NCBI GenBank assembly: GCA_031421935.1
Contig: JANOPQ010000239.1
Coordinates: 1 to 9,256, forward strand
Direction: 5' to 3'
Length of the DNA: 9,256 nt
Source: JAJTFW01 sp031421935
Lineage (GTDB): Bacteria; Bacteroidota; Bacteroidia; AKYH767-A; OLB10
Part shown: positions 1 through 7,531 of the stretch, piece by piece
How the letters are laid out: the number at the start of each line of letters is the position of its first letter
Position numbering within the stretch: position 1 is the stretch's first letter
The notes under the pieces: generated by a model
What the model saw: only the letters and a program-made list of their open reading frames with translations
What the model was told of the DNA's origin: nothing
Database searches by the model: none
Translations under genes and position numbers: made by a program

Positions 1-526
1 GCACTTCGTGAAGTTTGCTATGACAATTTAGACGAGGATCCAAATAGTCAGGCGAACCTCTGCGAATGGTACTCGTGAATAATGTTATTCCTTTTTGAGC
101 AACTTCTACGGAAGCTGTTTTATGTTCAGCAATGATAACAATATTGGGTCCGCTGATGGTGAGTCGAGGATCTTGCGATGGTGTTTTCTTAAAACCACGT
201 GTAATCATAATTCGCACATGCACTTTATCGGTCATCTGATTTGCATCGAGCGTACGTTGAATTTTTGCTTTCAAATCTGCTTTCGTCATTTTTAAATCCA
301 AACCAACACTTGCTGCTGCGCTCCATAATCGATTTAGATGTTGATCTAAAAAAACCAATACACCATCATACAATCTTACGGCTTCCCAAATTCCATCCCC
401 GACTAAATAGCCACTATCGAACACCGAAATTTTAGCTTCTGCACGCGGAAACAATTCATCGTTGATCGATATTAAAATAGAATCATTACGCGAATCATGT
501 TCTGCGGTATGAGTACCAGTTAACAT
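1..526 (-). CDS. Class IV PLP-dependent aminotransferase (BCAT/D-amino-acid transaminase-like), C-terminus cut off by window edge
   Basis: About 175 N-terminal residues are visible; the gene runs off the left edge. The fold-type IV aminotransferase pattern is clear: FDSGYLVGDGIWEAVRLYDG (residues 36-55), then HLNRLWSAA (63-71, with the Arg expected to help bind the PLP phosphate), then IMITRG (106-111) and DPRLNCHSK (163-171). By family position Lys171 is the likely Schiff-base lysine. Members transfer amino groups between branched-chain or D-amino acids and 2-oxo acids in the cytosol; some relatives are 4-amino-4-deoxychorismate lyases, and the visible part does not settle the substrate. The ATG at 526-524 is chosen because the rpiB stop (538-536) lies in the same frame just upstream. 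Only 9 nt separate the two genes, so co-transcription is likely. No signal peptide is seen. Family assignment is confident, substrate is not. Confidence 0.88.
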   Translation of the reverse strand, partial: MLTGTHTAEHDSRNDSILISINDELFPRAEAKISVFDSGYLVGDGIWEAVRLYDGVLVFLDQHLNRLWSAAASVGLDLKMTKADLKAKIQRTLDANQMTDKVHVRIMITRGFKKTPSQDPRLTISGPNIVIIAEHKTASVEVAQKGITLFTSTIRRGSPDYLDPRLNCHSKLHEV

Positions 527-535
527 AAAAGTAAA

Positions 536-964
536 TTAACAAGAAATTTTATCGACACGCAATTGATGACGACCTCCTTCAAAGGCAACGGTCACGAATG
601 CCTCCACCATTTCTCGCGCTACATCATCACTCACAAATCGAGCGGGGATACACAAAATATTTGCATTATTATGTTGACGTGCCAAGGAAGCAATTTCTGG
701 TGTCCAACACAAAGCCGCACGAATACCAGCATGCTTATTTGCCGTCATACAAACACCGTTTGCACTTCCGCAAAGAAGAATACCACGACCTTCCGACTCG
801 GCTTCCACGGCCGAAGCCACGGCATGTGCATAGTCGGGGTAATCGGTACTTGTTGCACTGTTAGTCCCATGATCTGTATAACTGTGTCCGAGCGAAGTTA
901 AATACTCCTTCACTACTTCTTTCATTTCATATCCGGCATGATCGGAACCTATGTGGAAATTCAT
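536..964 (-). CDS. rpiB: Ribose-5-phosphate isomerase B
   Basis: Cytosolic enzyme interconverting ribose 5-phosphate and ribulose 5-phosphate in the non-oxidative pentose phosphate pathway. At 142 aa it has the usual length for RpiB. Family signatures in order: GSDHAGYEMK (residues 6-15), DYPDYA (41-46), GILLCGSANGV (61-71), MTANKHAGIRAALC (73-86), RQHNNANILCI (97-107) and GGRHQLRVDKI (130-140). By alignment to the E. coli enzyme (offset -1), His9, Cys65, Ser67, His98, Arg132 and Arg136 match the catalytic and phosphate-binding positions, so it should be active. One oddity is Ala68 where the CG(S/T)G loop normally has Gly. Some RpiB-family members isomerise other sugar phosphates (allose, galactose), so substrate is inferred. 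It lies 24 nt after the isomerase gene and 9 nt before the aminotransferase gene. The leader is A/T-rich without a Shine-Dalgarno sequence, normal for Bacteroidota. Confidence 0.95.
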   Translation of the reverse strand: MNFHIGSDHAGYEMKEVVKEYLTSLGHSYTDHGTNSATSTDYPDYAHAVASAVEAESEGRGILLCGSANGVCMTANKHAGIRAALCWTPEIASLARQHNNANILCIPARFVSDDVAREMVEAFVTVAFEGGRHQLRVDKISC

Positions 965-988
965 TTCTATTTTATTTTTAATAATTAT

Positions 989-2413
989 TTACTCAACAAC
1001 AATTTTCTCCGAAACAAAATAGTTGCCCTGTTGAACATCTAACAAATAGAGTCCTTTTGAAAATGAACTAATATCAATCTTCACTTTTAACTCTTCGGAA
1101 TATTTATACTCTTGACTCCAAACAATTTTTCCTTGTACATCTCTTAACTTCATTTGAAGCGGAGCATTGTCTTTCATTTTCAACTCAACATTTAATTGTT
1201 GCGTAGCAGGATTGGGGTAGATGGAAGATATCACATCTTCTTGCTGCGCATTAATAATTCCTGTTGTTGTTCCTGTTTCAAAAGTAAAGCGAGTGGAAAA
1301 ATAACCTGCTGTAGTGCCATTATAACTACGCACTCTCCAATAATAACGAGTATTGGGATTTAATGCAGGAATTTGTTGCGAAGTATTTGTTAATCCCGAT
1401 TGATTAAAGACAGTACTTGCACCGCTAAAAGATATGGTGGTTGCTACTTGTAATTGATAGTTATTTGCATTAGCAATGGGTAACCAGTTAAACACAGGAT
1501 TTAAGAATGTGTTGGTTGCAGAATCAACAGGTGTAACTAAAGTCACTGCACCGGTAAGTGTGGTAAATTTCCAAACGTTTGAATAGACGCTTTCGTGTCC
1601 ACCATTTGTTGATTTGACCCTCCAAAAATACGTAGCAGAACCAGGAAGTGTGGTAGCGCTCACCGAAGTTGTGCCCGATGTTTTTTCAAGCGTGATCGTA
1701 TTAAATAATGAATCGGTAGAAAATTGAATAGTGTACATCACCGCAGTGGGTACTGCGGTCCAACTAAAAAATTGAGAATTGCTAATGTTCACAGAATTAT
1801 CAGCTGGAGCTACTAATGATGGCGCTGCAGGAATTGTGTCATTCACTCCTATATACGTAACAAACATCGAAATTTTTTGAAGTGGGATATCGTTAGCATC
1901 ACGAGGTGATAAAACAATCGTATCTACCACCGACATTCCGGTAGTAACTTTTCCATACACAGTATAATTACCATCTAAAAAAGTGGCGGGAGCAACACAA
2001 ATATAAAATTGAGAATTTGCACTGTTAATATTTGCATCTCTTGCGGCACCTAAAATTCCGCGAAGATGGCGTACCGTACTGAATTCGGCATTTACCGTTG
2101 GCTGCCATGGTTGACCTTGTCCCCATGTACTCATGGGTCCGCTAATGGTATTGGGATCGCCACCTTGAATCACAAATCCAGGAACGACACGATGAAAAGC
2201 GGTGCTATCAAAAAACTGTGTGCCAACTAAACTATCGAACATTTGCACATGATTGGGTGCGATGAGTGGATACAGTTCGACTGTAAAAGTTCCTAGTAAA
2301 GCGGTATCGCGATAGGTTACAATTTGATAAATAGGTTTATCGATTCCTTGAGCTGATAAATCACAAGCTGATAAGCAAAAGAGTAGACAGAGAGAGAGTA
2401 AGAATTTTTTCAT
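989..2413 (-). CDS. Secreted cyclophilin-type peptidyl-prolyl isomerase with two FN3-like domains and T9SS type A sorting domain
   Basis: The 474-aa precursor has four parts. Residues 1-21 are a Sec signal peptide, probably cut as SA|QG (A21|Q22). Residues 27-190 form a cyclophilin domain with FHRVVPGFVIQGGD (73-86), RGILGAARD (118-126), NSQFYIC (133-139) and LDGNYTVYGKV (146-156). Arg75, Phe80 and Gln83 match human CypA Arg55, Phe60 and Gln63; the Trp121 position is Phe145 and the His126 position is Tyr150, so activity is likely but cyclosporin binding should be weak. Two beta-sandwich FN3-like modules follow (about 196-286 and 289-380), each with a YFWRV/YYWRV strand. Residues 394-474 are a T9SS type A sorting domain (IYPNPATQQLNVE through GLYLLDV and FVSEKIVV). 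It would catalyse cis-trans isomerisation of prolyl bonds outside the cell or at its surface. A lipobox-like LSAC (14-17) is an alternative processing site. First gene of a probable operon with rpiB. Confidence 0.92.
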   Translation of the reverse strand: MKKFLLSLCLLFCLSACDLSAQGIDKPIYQIVTYRDTALLGTFTVELYPLIAPNHVQMFDSLVGTQFFDSTAFHRVVPGFVIQGGDPNTISGPMSTWGQGQPWQPTVNAEFSTVRHLRGILGAARDANINSANSQFYICVAPATFLDGNYTVYGKVTTGMSVVDTIVLSPRDANDIPLQKISMFVTYIGVNDTIPAAPSLVAPADNSVNISNSQFFSWTAVPTAVMYTIQFSTDSLFNTITLEKTSGTTSVSATTLPGSATYFWRVKSTNGGHESVYSNVWKFTTLTGAVTLVTPVDSATNTFLNPVFNWLPIANANNYQLQVATTISFSGASTVFNQSGLTNTSQQIPALNPNTRYYWRVRSYNGTTAGYFSTRFTFETGTTTGIINAQQEDVISSIYPNPATQQLNVELKMKDNAPLQMKLRDVQGKIVWSQEYKYSEELKVKIDISSFSKGLYLLDVQQGNYFVSEKIVVE

Positions 2414-2659
2414 GTTCTAAAAGTACTAAAATTTGAATAAAAGTCAGGATGAGAAACAAATTTTTCACCTTATCGCTTGATTTCATACATTTTACTTGGT
2501 AAGCCAGCTCCTTATTTCTACCAATATTATTAAGAATAAATGCTAAAATCAAGTATAATTCGATGTGATTACCGTCCTATTTGTGGAAAAAGCCAATTCA
2601 GATTCCTCTCTAGAACTTTTTTTCTTCTGGAGCGTACAAGTACGATCTAATTTAACAAA
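2414..2659. other. Divergent intergenic region between the isomerase operon and the giant surface-protein gene
   Basis: This 246-bp AT-rich gap lies between two divergent start codons, so it should hold promoters for both directions. I found no convincing TTTG plus TAnnTTTG promoter pair on either strand. Near matches are TACATTTT at 2486-2493 (+) and a TTTG about 40 nt upstream of the isomerase gene (-) with only a poor -7 partner. No Shine-Dalgarno sequence precedes either ATG. No coding sequence is supported here. Confidence 0.5.
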
Positions 2660-5600
2660 ATGAAAAAGTTTACTCAAATCTTTATCAGCGTACTATTGTT
2701 GCTTTACGTTTCAAATGGTGCACAAGCCCAATTGATTTATCCTGGAACAGTGGATACACTTACCGGTGTAGAAATGGTGTTTGATTTTTCGGCACAAGGC
2801 ATTGCTAACGATTATCCGGATGCTGCAGCTCGTGCATTTCGCGATGCTCGCGGACAAATTCAAATGATTGCAAGCCATTATGATTGCTATCGATTAAAAG
2901 GTACCGACTTCACCACGCTTACCCGCGATTATGCTAACGGCCCTGTATATACGTCATCGTTAAATGCAACCTATTTAAATTTTAATCAAAATTTATGGAT
3001 TGCTGCTCCTTATACCACTGACGGAGTAAATATACATTCGTTAGTACATGCAGAGTTTAACGGACCTACCACATCAAACTGGCACAATGCCATTACCTAT
3101 GCTTCTTCAAACGATACTGGAAAAACATATACACAAGTTGCTTCGCCCAATCATTTAGTGTGGGCATTGCCTTATACTTATTTAGCGGGGAGTGGTCCGT
3201 GTGGATACTTTGGTCCGAGCAATATTGTGCACAACCCAGCGGATGGATATTACTATTGTTTAATTAGTCTTCAAGACCGAGGAATCCAATTAACCGGTAC
3301 TGGATTAATTCGCACGAATAATCTTGCGGATCCATTAAGTTGGAGAGGATGGGATGGAACCGGCTTTAATGCGACGCTGGGAAATCCATATGCTCCCGGA
3401 TTCACGGGCCCAACAGGACATACATTAACTCCGTTAAATGATTTGAATGATAACATCGGAACAATGAGTGAGAGTTTAACTTTCAACACCTACTTTAATA
3501 AATGGATGCTGGTTGGTTCCTCTCAACAAACTATAAATGGATCCACTGTGTATGGATTTTTCTATTCCTTATCAGATGATTTAATTCATTGGTCATTTCG
3601 CAAACTCATCAAGCAAATGCCTATTAGCTGGTCACAAAGCAGCTATCCAAAAGTGTTGTATCCATCTATCATTGATCCAACGGATACATCCAGAAACTTT
3701 ACATATAGCGGGCAGGAGGTTTACATGTATTATACTAAAATGAATAGTAATACAGATCGTGACTTAGTAAGAATGAAAATTCGATTCAATAAACAAACCA
3801 TCACCCCAACATTCACCATTAATTCAACCACAGAAAATACAACCACAGCTCTAGATGCAAACTATGGTGACGGAAGTGCTATTTCTCGTGTTGCAGGAAA
3901 TACATCTTTAACCCTACGATCTGTTATATTAGAATCAAATGCAAGACCTCCGTATTATAATGATAGTATTTTTACTGTCAACTTTAACATTCCGGGAGCC
4001 GGTGCGCAAACGATTTCATTAAGTGCTAATTTACCAGAAATAAAATACCCCATTTTGTTTAATGGATTTTCACAACCTGGAGCTGTTGCGAATACTGCAT
4101 CCTTTGGTGATCAAGTAAACTCCACGATGATGATGAATATTAATTGCAACAACAAGAGTGGATTTTTAGTCAATGGAATAAATACAACATTACAAGGACT
4201 TGCCATTTATAATGCATCCAATGCAGCCATTAATATTTATGATGGAAGTGCCAATCAAGTAAAAGGTTGTTTCCTTGGAATGACAAGCACCGGAATACGA
4301 AATGCAACTTATCCCGAGCTGAACATTGAAGGTATTGACATTGGAGGAAGTGGTACAGACGCCTCACCCAATAACATCATTGGCGGTACTACAAATGCAG
4401 ATCGAAATGTAATTGCGGGCGGAATTATTATTCGCGGAAATGCAAGTTCTGGAAATAAAATTTACGGAAATTATATTGGAACCGACATTACAGGCGATAC
4501 TGCCATCGATAGAAATTCAGCGGGAATTCAATTATATGATAGTGCATCCTACAATGAAATTGGTGGCGTTAATGCCAACATGGGAAACTTAATTTCTGGT
4601 AATGATGATTATGGCATTGTCATGTATGGAACTCAAACTTCTTATAATTCTGTGCTTAATAATTACATTGGTGTAAAATCCGATTTGCAAACTGCACTCG
4701 ACAATGGTTTATATTCCATCCGAATTTATTCGGGTGCACATCACAATCAAATTGGTTCGTCGGCTGCGAGCAATGTAATTGGACCTGCAGCTACGGCACT
4801 CATTATTATTGATGATAGTCCATACAATACGGTACAAAACAATTTCATTGGTACCGATGCTACATTAACAACTGACTTAGGAATAAATGATGCAGCCATT
4901 GTTATTGATGGCACTCCTTCCAATTACAACACTATTGGTGGAACAGGCATTAATGAAAGTAATATCATTGCGAATAGTTTAGCGGGTATTGTTACCACCA
5001 ATGGAGGATATAGCAATCGTTTTTTAAGCAATCGTTTTATAAACATTGACGAAATGTCAATCGATTTAAAAGGAGATGGAGTGAGTAACAACGACAATTT
5101 AGATCCAGATCCAACGACAGGAGCCGCTAACAATTATTTACAAAATTTTCCAGAGATGTTTGATGCCGACAGTGTAGCTGGCGGAGTTCGAGTTTGCGGA
5201 GAATTAAATAGTAATATCAATGAAACTTTTATTTTACAGATTTACAAAAGTGAAAATCAAACCTCCTCCACATTTGGAGCAGGTGAAGAGTTAATCGGTT
5301 CTTTGAATGTAACTACTGCCAGCAATGGTATCGTTCAATTTTCAACCATCATCAACACGCCCGTTAACAGTGGAGATTATATTTCCGTTTCAGCTACCGA
5401 CAGCAGTGGAAACACTTCGGAGATTGGCGAAAACTGGATAATTGGCAATGGAAGTAATTTAAATCCAACATTTATTTGGCTTAGCGCAACATCTATTCCT
5501 GAAAACTCTGCAATGGGAACAGTGATTGGGACCTTTACAGGACAAGATCCTGATTTATGCGACACGCATACATTTGCATTGGCAAGTGGATCTCAATCAC

Positions 5601-7531
5601 AAGGAAATAGTTCGTTCCAAATTGTAGGAAATGAGTTACGTGTAAACGGAAGTTACAATTTCGAAATTCAAAATAATTATAATTTACGTGTGCGATGTAC
5701 TGATCAAAGTGGAGGCTATTACGAAAAAACTTGGCCCATTACTATTTCGAATGTCAATGAAGCGCCTAATAGTCTCAACTTAACTGGAAATACCGTTGCA
5801 GAAAATCAGATCATTGGAACGAATGTAGGATTACTCTCTTCCGTTGATCCAGATGCCGGCGCTACTACTTTCACCTATTCTTTGGTAACCGGTGCAAACA
5901 GCCAACACAACTCCTCTTTTAGCATTGTTAATAATCAACTCAAAACGGCAGCCATATTAGATGCTGATACAACACCGCAATTATTTATAAGAGTTAGAAC
6001 TACAGATGCTGGTGGATTGTATTATGAGAATATGTTTACTGTTGGAGTAACCGGAATTAATGAGCCTCCAACTGGAGTAACGGCGAGTTCAAATTCGATT
6101 CCTGAAAATCTTCCTTCCAATTCAACAGTAGCTGTTCTTGATGCTGTAGATCCTGATGTAAACGACACGCACATATTTACATTGGTGAGTGGAACAGGAA
6201 GTACGAATAATAATTTGTTTACCGTACAAGGTTCCAATCTGCGTGCAAGCGCTCCTTTCGATTTTGAAACTGCTACTCCATTATCTATTCGTGTGCGTAC
6301 AGTTGATCCACAAGGTTTAGCTTATGAAGAAGTAATTGCACTGACTGTAAGTAATGTGAATGAAACGCCAACGAATTTATCATTGGCTACAAGTAGCACA
6401 AACGAAAATCAAACCATTGGAACTATGGTTTCTACTCTTTCAACTTCTGACATAGACGCAGGTGATACACATGTTTATAGTTTGGTGACTGGCACAGGAA
6501 GTACCAACAACACTTCCTTTACAATTTCCAATGGACAACTCCTCACTGCTGCTGTTTTAGATTATGAAATAACGCCTACCATGAGCATTCGAATTAGAAC
6601 TACAGACGCAGGTGGATTAAGTTATGACAAAACGCAAACGATCACCTTGCAAAATACGAATGATGCGCCAACTGCCATCACGCTTTCTGCAAATGCGATT
6701 AATGAGAATCAAACATCGGGAACCACCATTGGAAATATCACAAACACGGATCAAGATGTTGTTGACTCGCATACTTATTCACTAGTGTCGGGTTCGGGTG
6801 ATACACACAATGCATTATTTACGATTAACACAACGCAACTGATGAGTGCTTCCAATTTCGATTTCGAAACACAGCCAAGCTTATCTATACGACTACGTGT
6901 TACTGATAGTCAGGGAGCGATGTATGAATCAATAAAAAGCATACAAGTAAATAACATCAACGAAACTCCGTTAACCATGAGTATCAATCACGATACGATT
7001 AGTGAAAATTTACCTGCCGGAACTTTGGTAGCAAATTTAACAACGACAGATACGGATGTAAGTGACACACATACCTATCAATTTACGACAGGACCTGGAA
7101 GTACAGACAATGGATCCTTCACTATTTCAGGAAGTACATTAATGACTGCTCAATCTTTCGATTTTGAAACACAAAGTTTGTATTCTGTCCGTATCCGAGC
7201 AACGGATGCAGGTGGATTGAGTATTGACAGTGCCTATAGCATTAGCATTATTGATGTCAATGAATCTGTTTCATCTATCTTGGAAGCAAATACAAGTGTT
7301 GGATTTGAAATCGCTCCAAATCCGGTACAAGAGAATGTGTCGATTCGTTCTAAAACAAAAATGGATGTCATTCGCATCTACAATGGATTAGGAGAATTGG
7401 TCTATGATGAAAAATTAAATGACATGCACCAAACAAACATTCCATGTAAAAATTATGCGCGCGGAATGTATACGATCTTGATCATTGATTCGAACAAAAA
7501 TCAATATTTTAGGAAAGTGGTGTTGAATTAA
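2660..7531 (+). CDS. Giant secreted multidomain protein: beta-propeller, parallel beta-helix, six cadherin-like repeats, T9SS sorting domain
   Basis: The precursor is 1623 aa. Residues 1-23 are a signal peptide, likely cut A23|Q24. Residues about 25-378 resemble a five-bladed beta-propeller of GH32/GH43 type, with repeated Trp/Tyr-rich blades and the blade-like motif SDDLIHW (305-311); no catalytic triad could be assigned. Residues about 383-480 contain TLRSVILESNA, FNIPGAGAQTI and LPEIKYPILFNGFSQPG, a CSLREA-like lead-in usual before beta-helices. Residues 571-796 carry NxIGG and NYIGTD rungs of a right-handed beta-helix, followed by a beta domain (828-929, ending in ATDSSGNTSE). Six cadherin-like repeats occupy 936-1537. 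Residues 1538-1623 are a T9SS type A domain (IAPNPVQENVSI, GMYTILI, FRKVVLN). A role in adhesion or polysaccharide binding at the cell surface is inference. The ATG at 2660 directly precedes the signal peptide; the upstream A-rich leader lacks a Shine-Dalgarno sequence. No frameshift is seen. Confidence 0.93.
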   Translation: MKKFTQIFISVLLLLYVSNGAQAQLIYPGTVDTLTGVEMVFDFSAQGIANDYPDAAARAFRDARGQIQMIASHYDCYRLKGTDFTTLTRDYANGPVYTSSLNATYLNFNQNLWIAAPYTTDGVNIHSLVHAEFNGPTTSNWHNAITYASSNDTGKTYTQVASPNHLVWALPYTYLAGSGPCGYFGPSNIVHNPADGYYYCLISLQDRGIQLTGTGLIRTNNLADPLSWRGWDGTGFNATLGNPYAPGFTGPTGHTLTPLNDLNDNIGTMSESLTFNTYFNKWMLVGSSQQTINGSTVYGFFYSLSDDLIHWSFRKLIKQMPISWSQSSYPKVLYPSIIDPTDTSRNFTYSGQEVYMYYTKMNSNTDRDLVRMKIRFNKQTITPTFTINSTTENTTTALDANYGDGSAISRVAGNTSLTLRSVILESNARPPYYNDSIFTVNFNIPGAGAQTISLSANLPEIKYPILFNGFSQPGAVANTASFGDQVNSTMMMNINCNNKSGFLVNGINTTLQGLAIYNASNAAINIYDGSANQVKGCFLGMTSTGIRNATYPELNIEGIDIGGSGTDASPNNIIGGTTNADRNVIAGGIIIRGNASSGNKIYGNYIGTDITGDTAIDRNSAGIQLYDSASYNEIGGVNANMGNLISGNDDYGIVMYGTQTSYNSVLNNYIGVKSDLQTALDNGLYSIRIYSGAHHNQIGSSAASNVIGPAATALIIIDDSPYNTVQNNFIGTDATLTTDLGINDAAIVIDGTPSNYNTIGGTGINESNIIANSLAGIVTTNGGYSNRFLSNRFINIDEMSIDLKGDGVSNNDNLDPDPTTGAANNYLQNFPEMFDADSVAGGVRVCGELNSNINETFILQIYKSENQTSSTFGAGEELIGSLNVTTASNGIVQFSTIINTPVNSGDYISVSATDSSGNTSEIGENWIIGNGSNLNPTFIWLSATSIPENSAMGTVIGTFTGQDPDLCDTHTFALASGSQSQGNSSFQIVGNELRVNGSYNFEIQNNYNLRVRCTDQSGGYYEKTWPITISNVNEAPNSLNLTGNTVAENQIIGTNVGLLSSVDPDAGATTFTYSLVTGANSQHNSSFSIVNNQLKTAAILDADTTPQLFIRVRTTDAGGLYYENMFTVGVTGINEPPTGVTASSNSIPENLPSNSTVAVLDAVDPDVNDTHIFTLVSGTGSTNNNLFTVQGSNLRASAPFDFETATPLSIRVRTVDPQGLAYEEVIALTVSNVNETPTNLSLATSSTNENQTIGTMVSTLSTSDIDAGDTHVYSLVTGTGSTNNTSFTISNGQLLTAAVLDYEITPTMSIRIRTTDAGGLSYDKTQTITLQNTNDAPTAITLSANAINENQTSGTTIGNITNTDQDVVDSHTYSLVSGSGDTHNALFTINTTQLMSASNFDFETQPSLSIRLRVTDSQGAMYESIKSIQVNNINETPLTMSINHDTISENLPAGTLVANLTTTDTDVSDTHTYQFTTGPGSTDNGSFTISGSTLMTAQSFDFETQSLYSVRIRATDAGGLSIDSAYSISIIDVNESVSSILEANTSVGFEIAPNPVQENVSIRSKTKMDVIRIYNGLGELVYDEKLNDMHQTNIPCKNYARGMYTILIIDSNKNQYFRKVVLN
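4370..5047 (+). repeat. Parallel beta-helix rungs (NxIGG / NYIGTD repeats) within the giant protein
   Basis: Residues 571-796 contain degenerate repeats built on two alternating phrases. One is an Asn-rich turn with IGG (NNIIGG, NEIGG, NQIGS, NTIGG). The other is a strand pair ending in NYIG or NFIG (GNYIGTD, NNYIGVK, NNFIGTD). GI-plus-hydrophobic strands (AGIQLYD, YGIVMYG) fall between them. This is the pattern of NosD-like right-handed beta-helix proteins common in environmental Bacteroidota and Cyanobacteria. The repeat is at protein level and too degenerate to be a recent DNA duplication. Confidence 0.8.
5465..7270 (+). repeat. Six tandem cadherin-like repeats of 303, 303, 300, 300, 300 and 300 nt
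   Basis: Units lie at 5465-5767, 5768-6070, 6071-6370, 6371-6670, 6671-6970 and 6971-7270 (residues 936-1036, 1037-1137, 1138-1237, 1238-1337, 1338-1437 and 1438-1537). Each carries an EN motif near its start, a D-x-D followed in most units by DTHT or DSHT, a G-S-x-x-N-F segment, an F/L-D-F/Y-E-like motif, an R-x-R-x-T/V-D segment and a closing NVNExP-like linker. These correspond to the inter-domain calcium ligands of bacterial cadherin domains. Unit 2 has LDAD in place of FDFE. Unit 6 ends NVNES without the Pro, marking the array end. Unit 1 alone has cysteines (C967 and C1013). Confidence 0.9.

Noticed and set aside
95..435. Plus-strand open frames opposite the aminotransferase gene
   Set aside because: They are antisense to a strongly conserved minus-strand coding region, with no recognisable motifs of their own.
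563..901. Two overlapping plus-strand open frames opposite rpiB (up to 112 codons)
   Set aside because: Shadow frames of a clear RpiB gene; Cys/His-rich, low-complexity translations without start context.
2414..2460. Possible minus-strand promoter with TTTG and TATTCAAA at 17-nt spacing
   Set aside because: TATTCAAA fits only the TA of TAnnTTTG, so the -7 element is not convincing.
2361..2552. Minus-strand 63-codon frame overlapping the isomerase start
   Set aside because: Its hydrophobic end comes from the signal-peptide coding region read in another frame; no independent support.
3271..6237. Several minus-strand open frames of 62-72 codons inside the giant gene
   Set aside because: They lie antisense to a continuous 1623-codon gene with good domain structure, and similar ones recur at similar places in repeats.
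5465..7270. Regular 300-nt periodicity considered as a CRISPR-like or satellite DNA array
   Set aside because: The repeat is in frame, protein-level and diverged, fitting cadherin domains.
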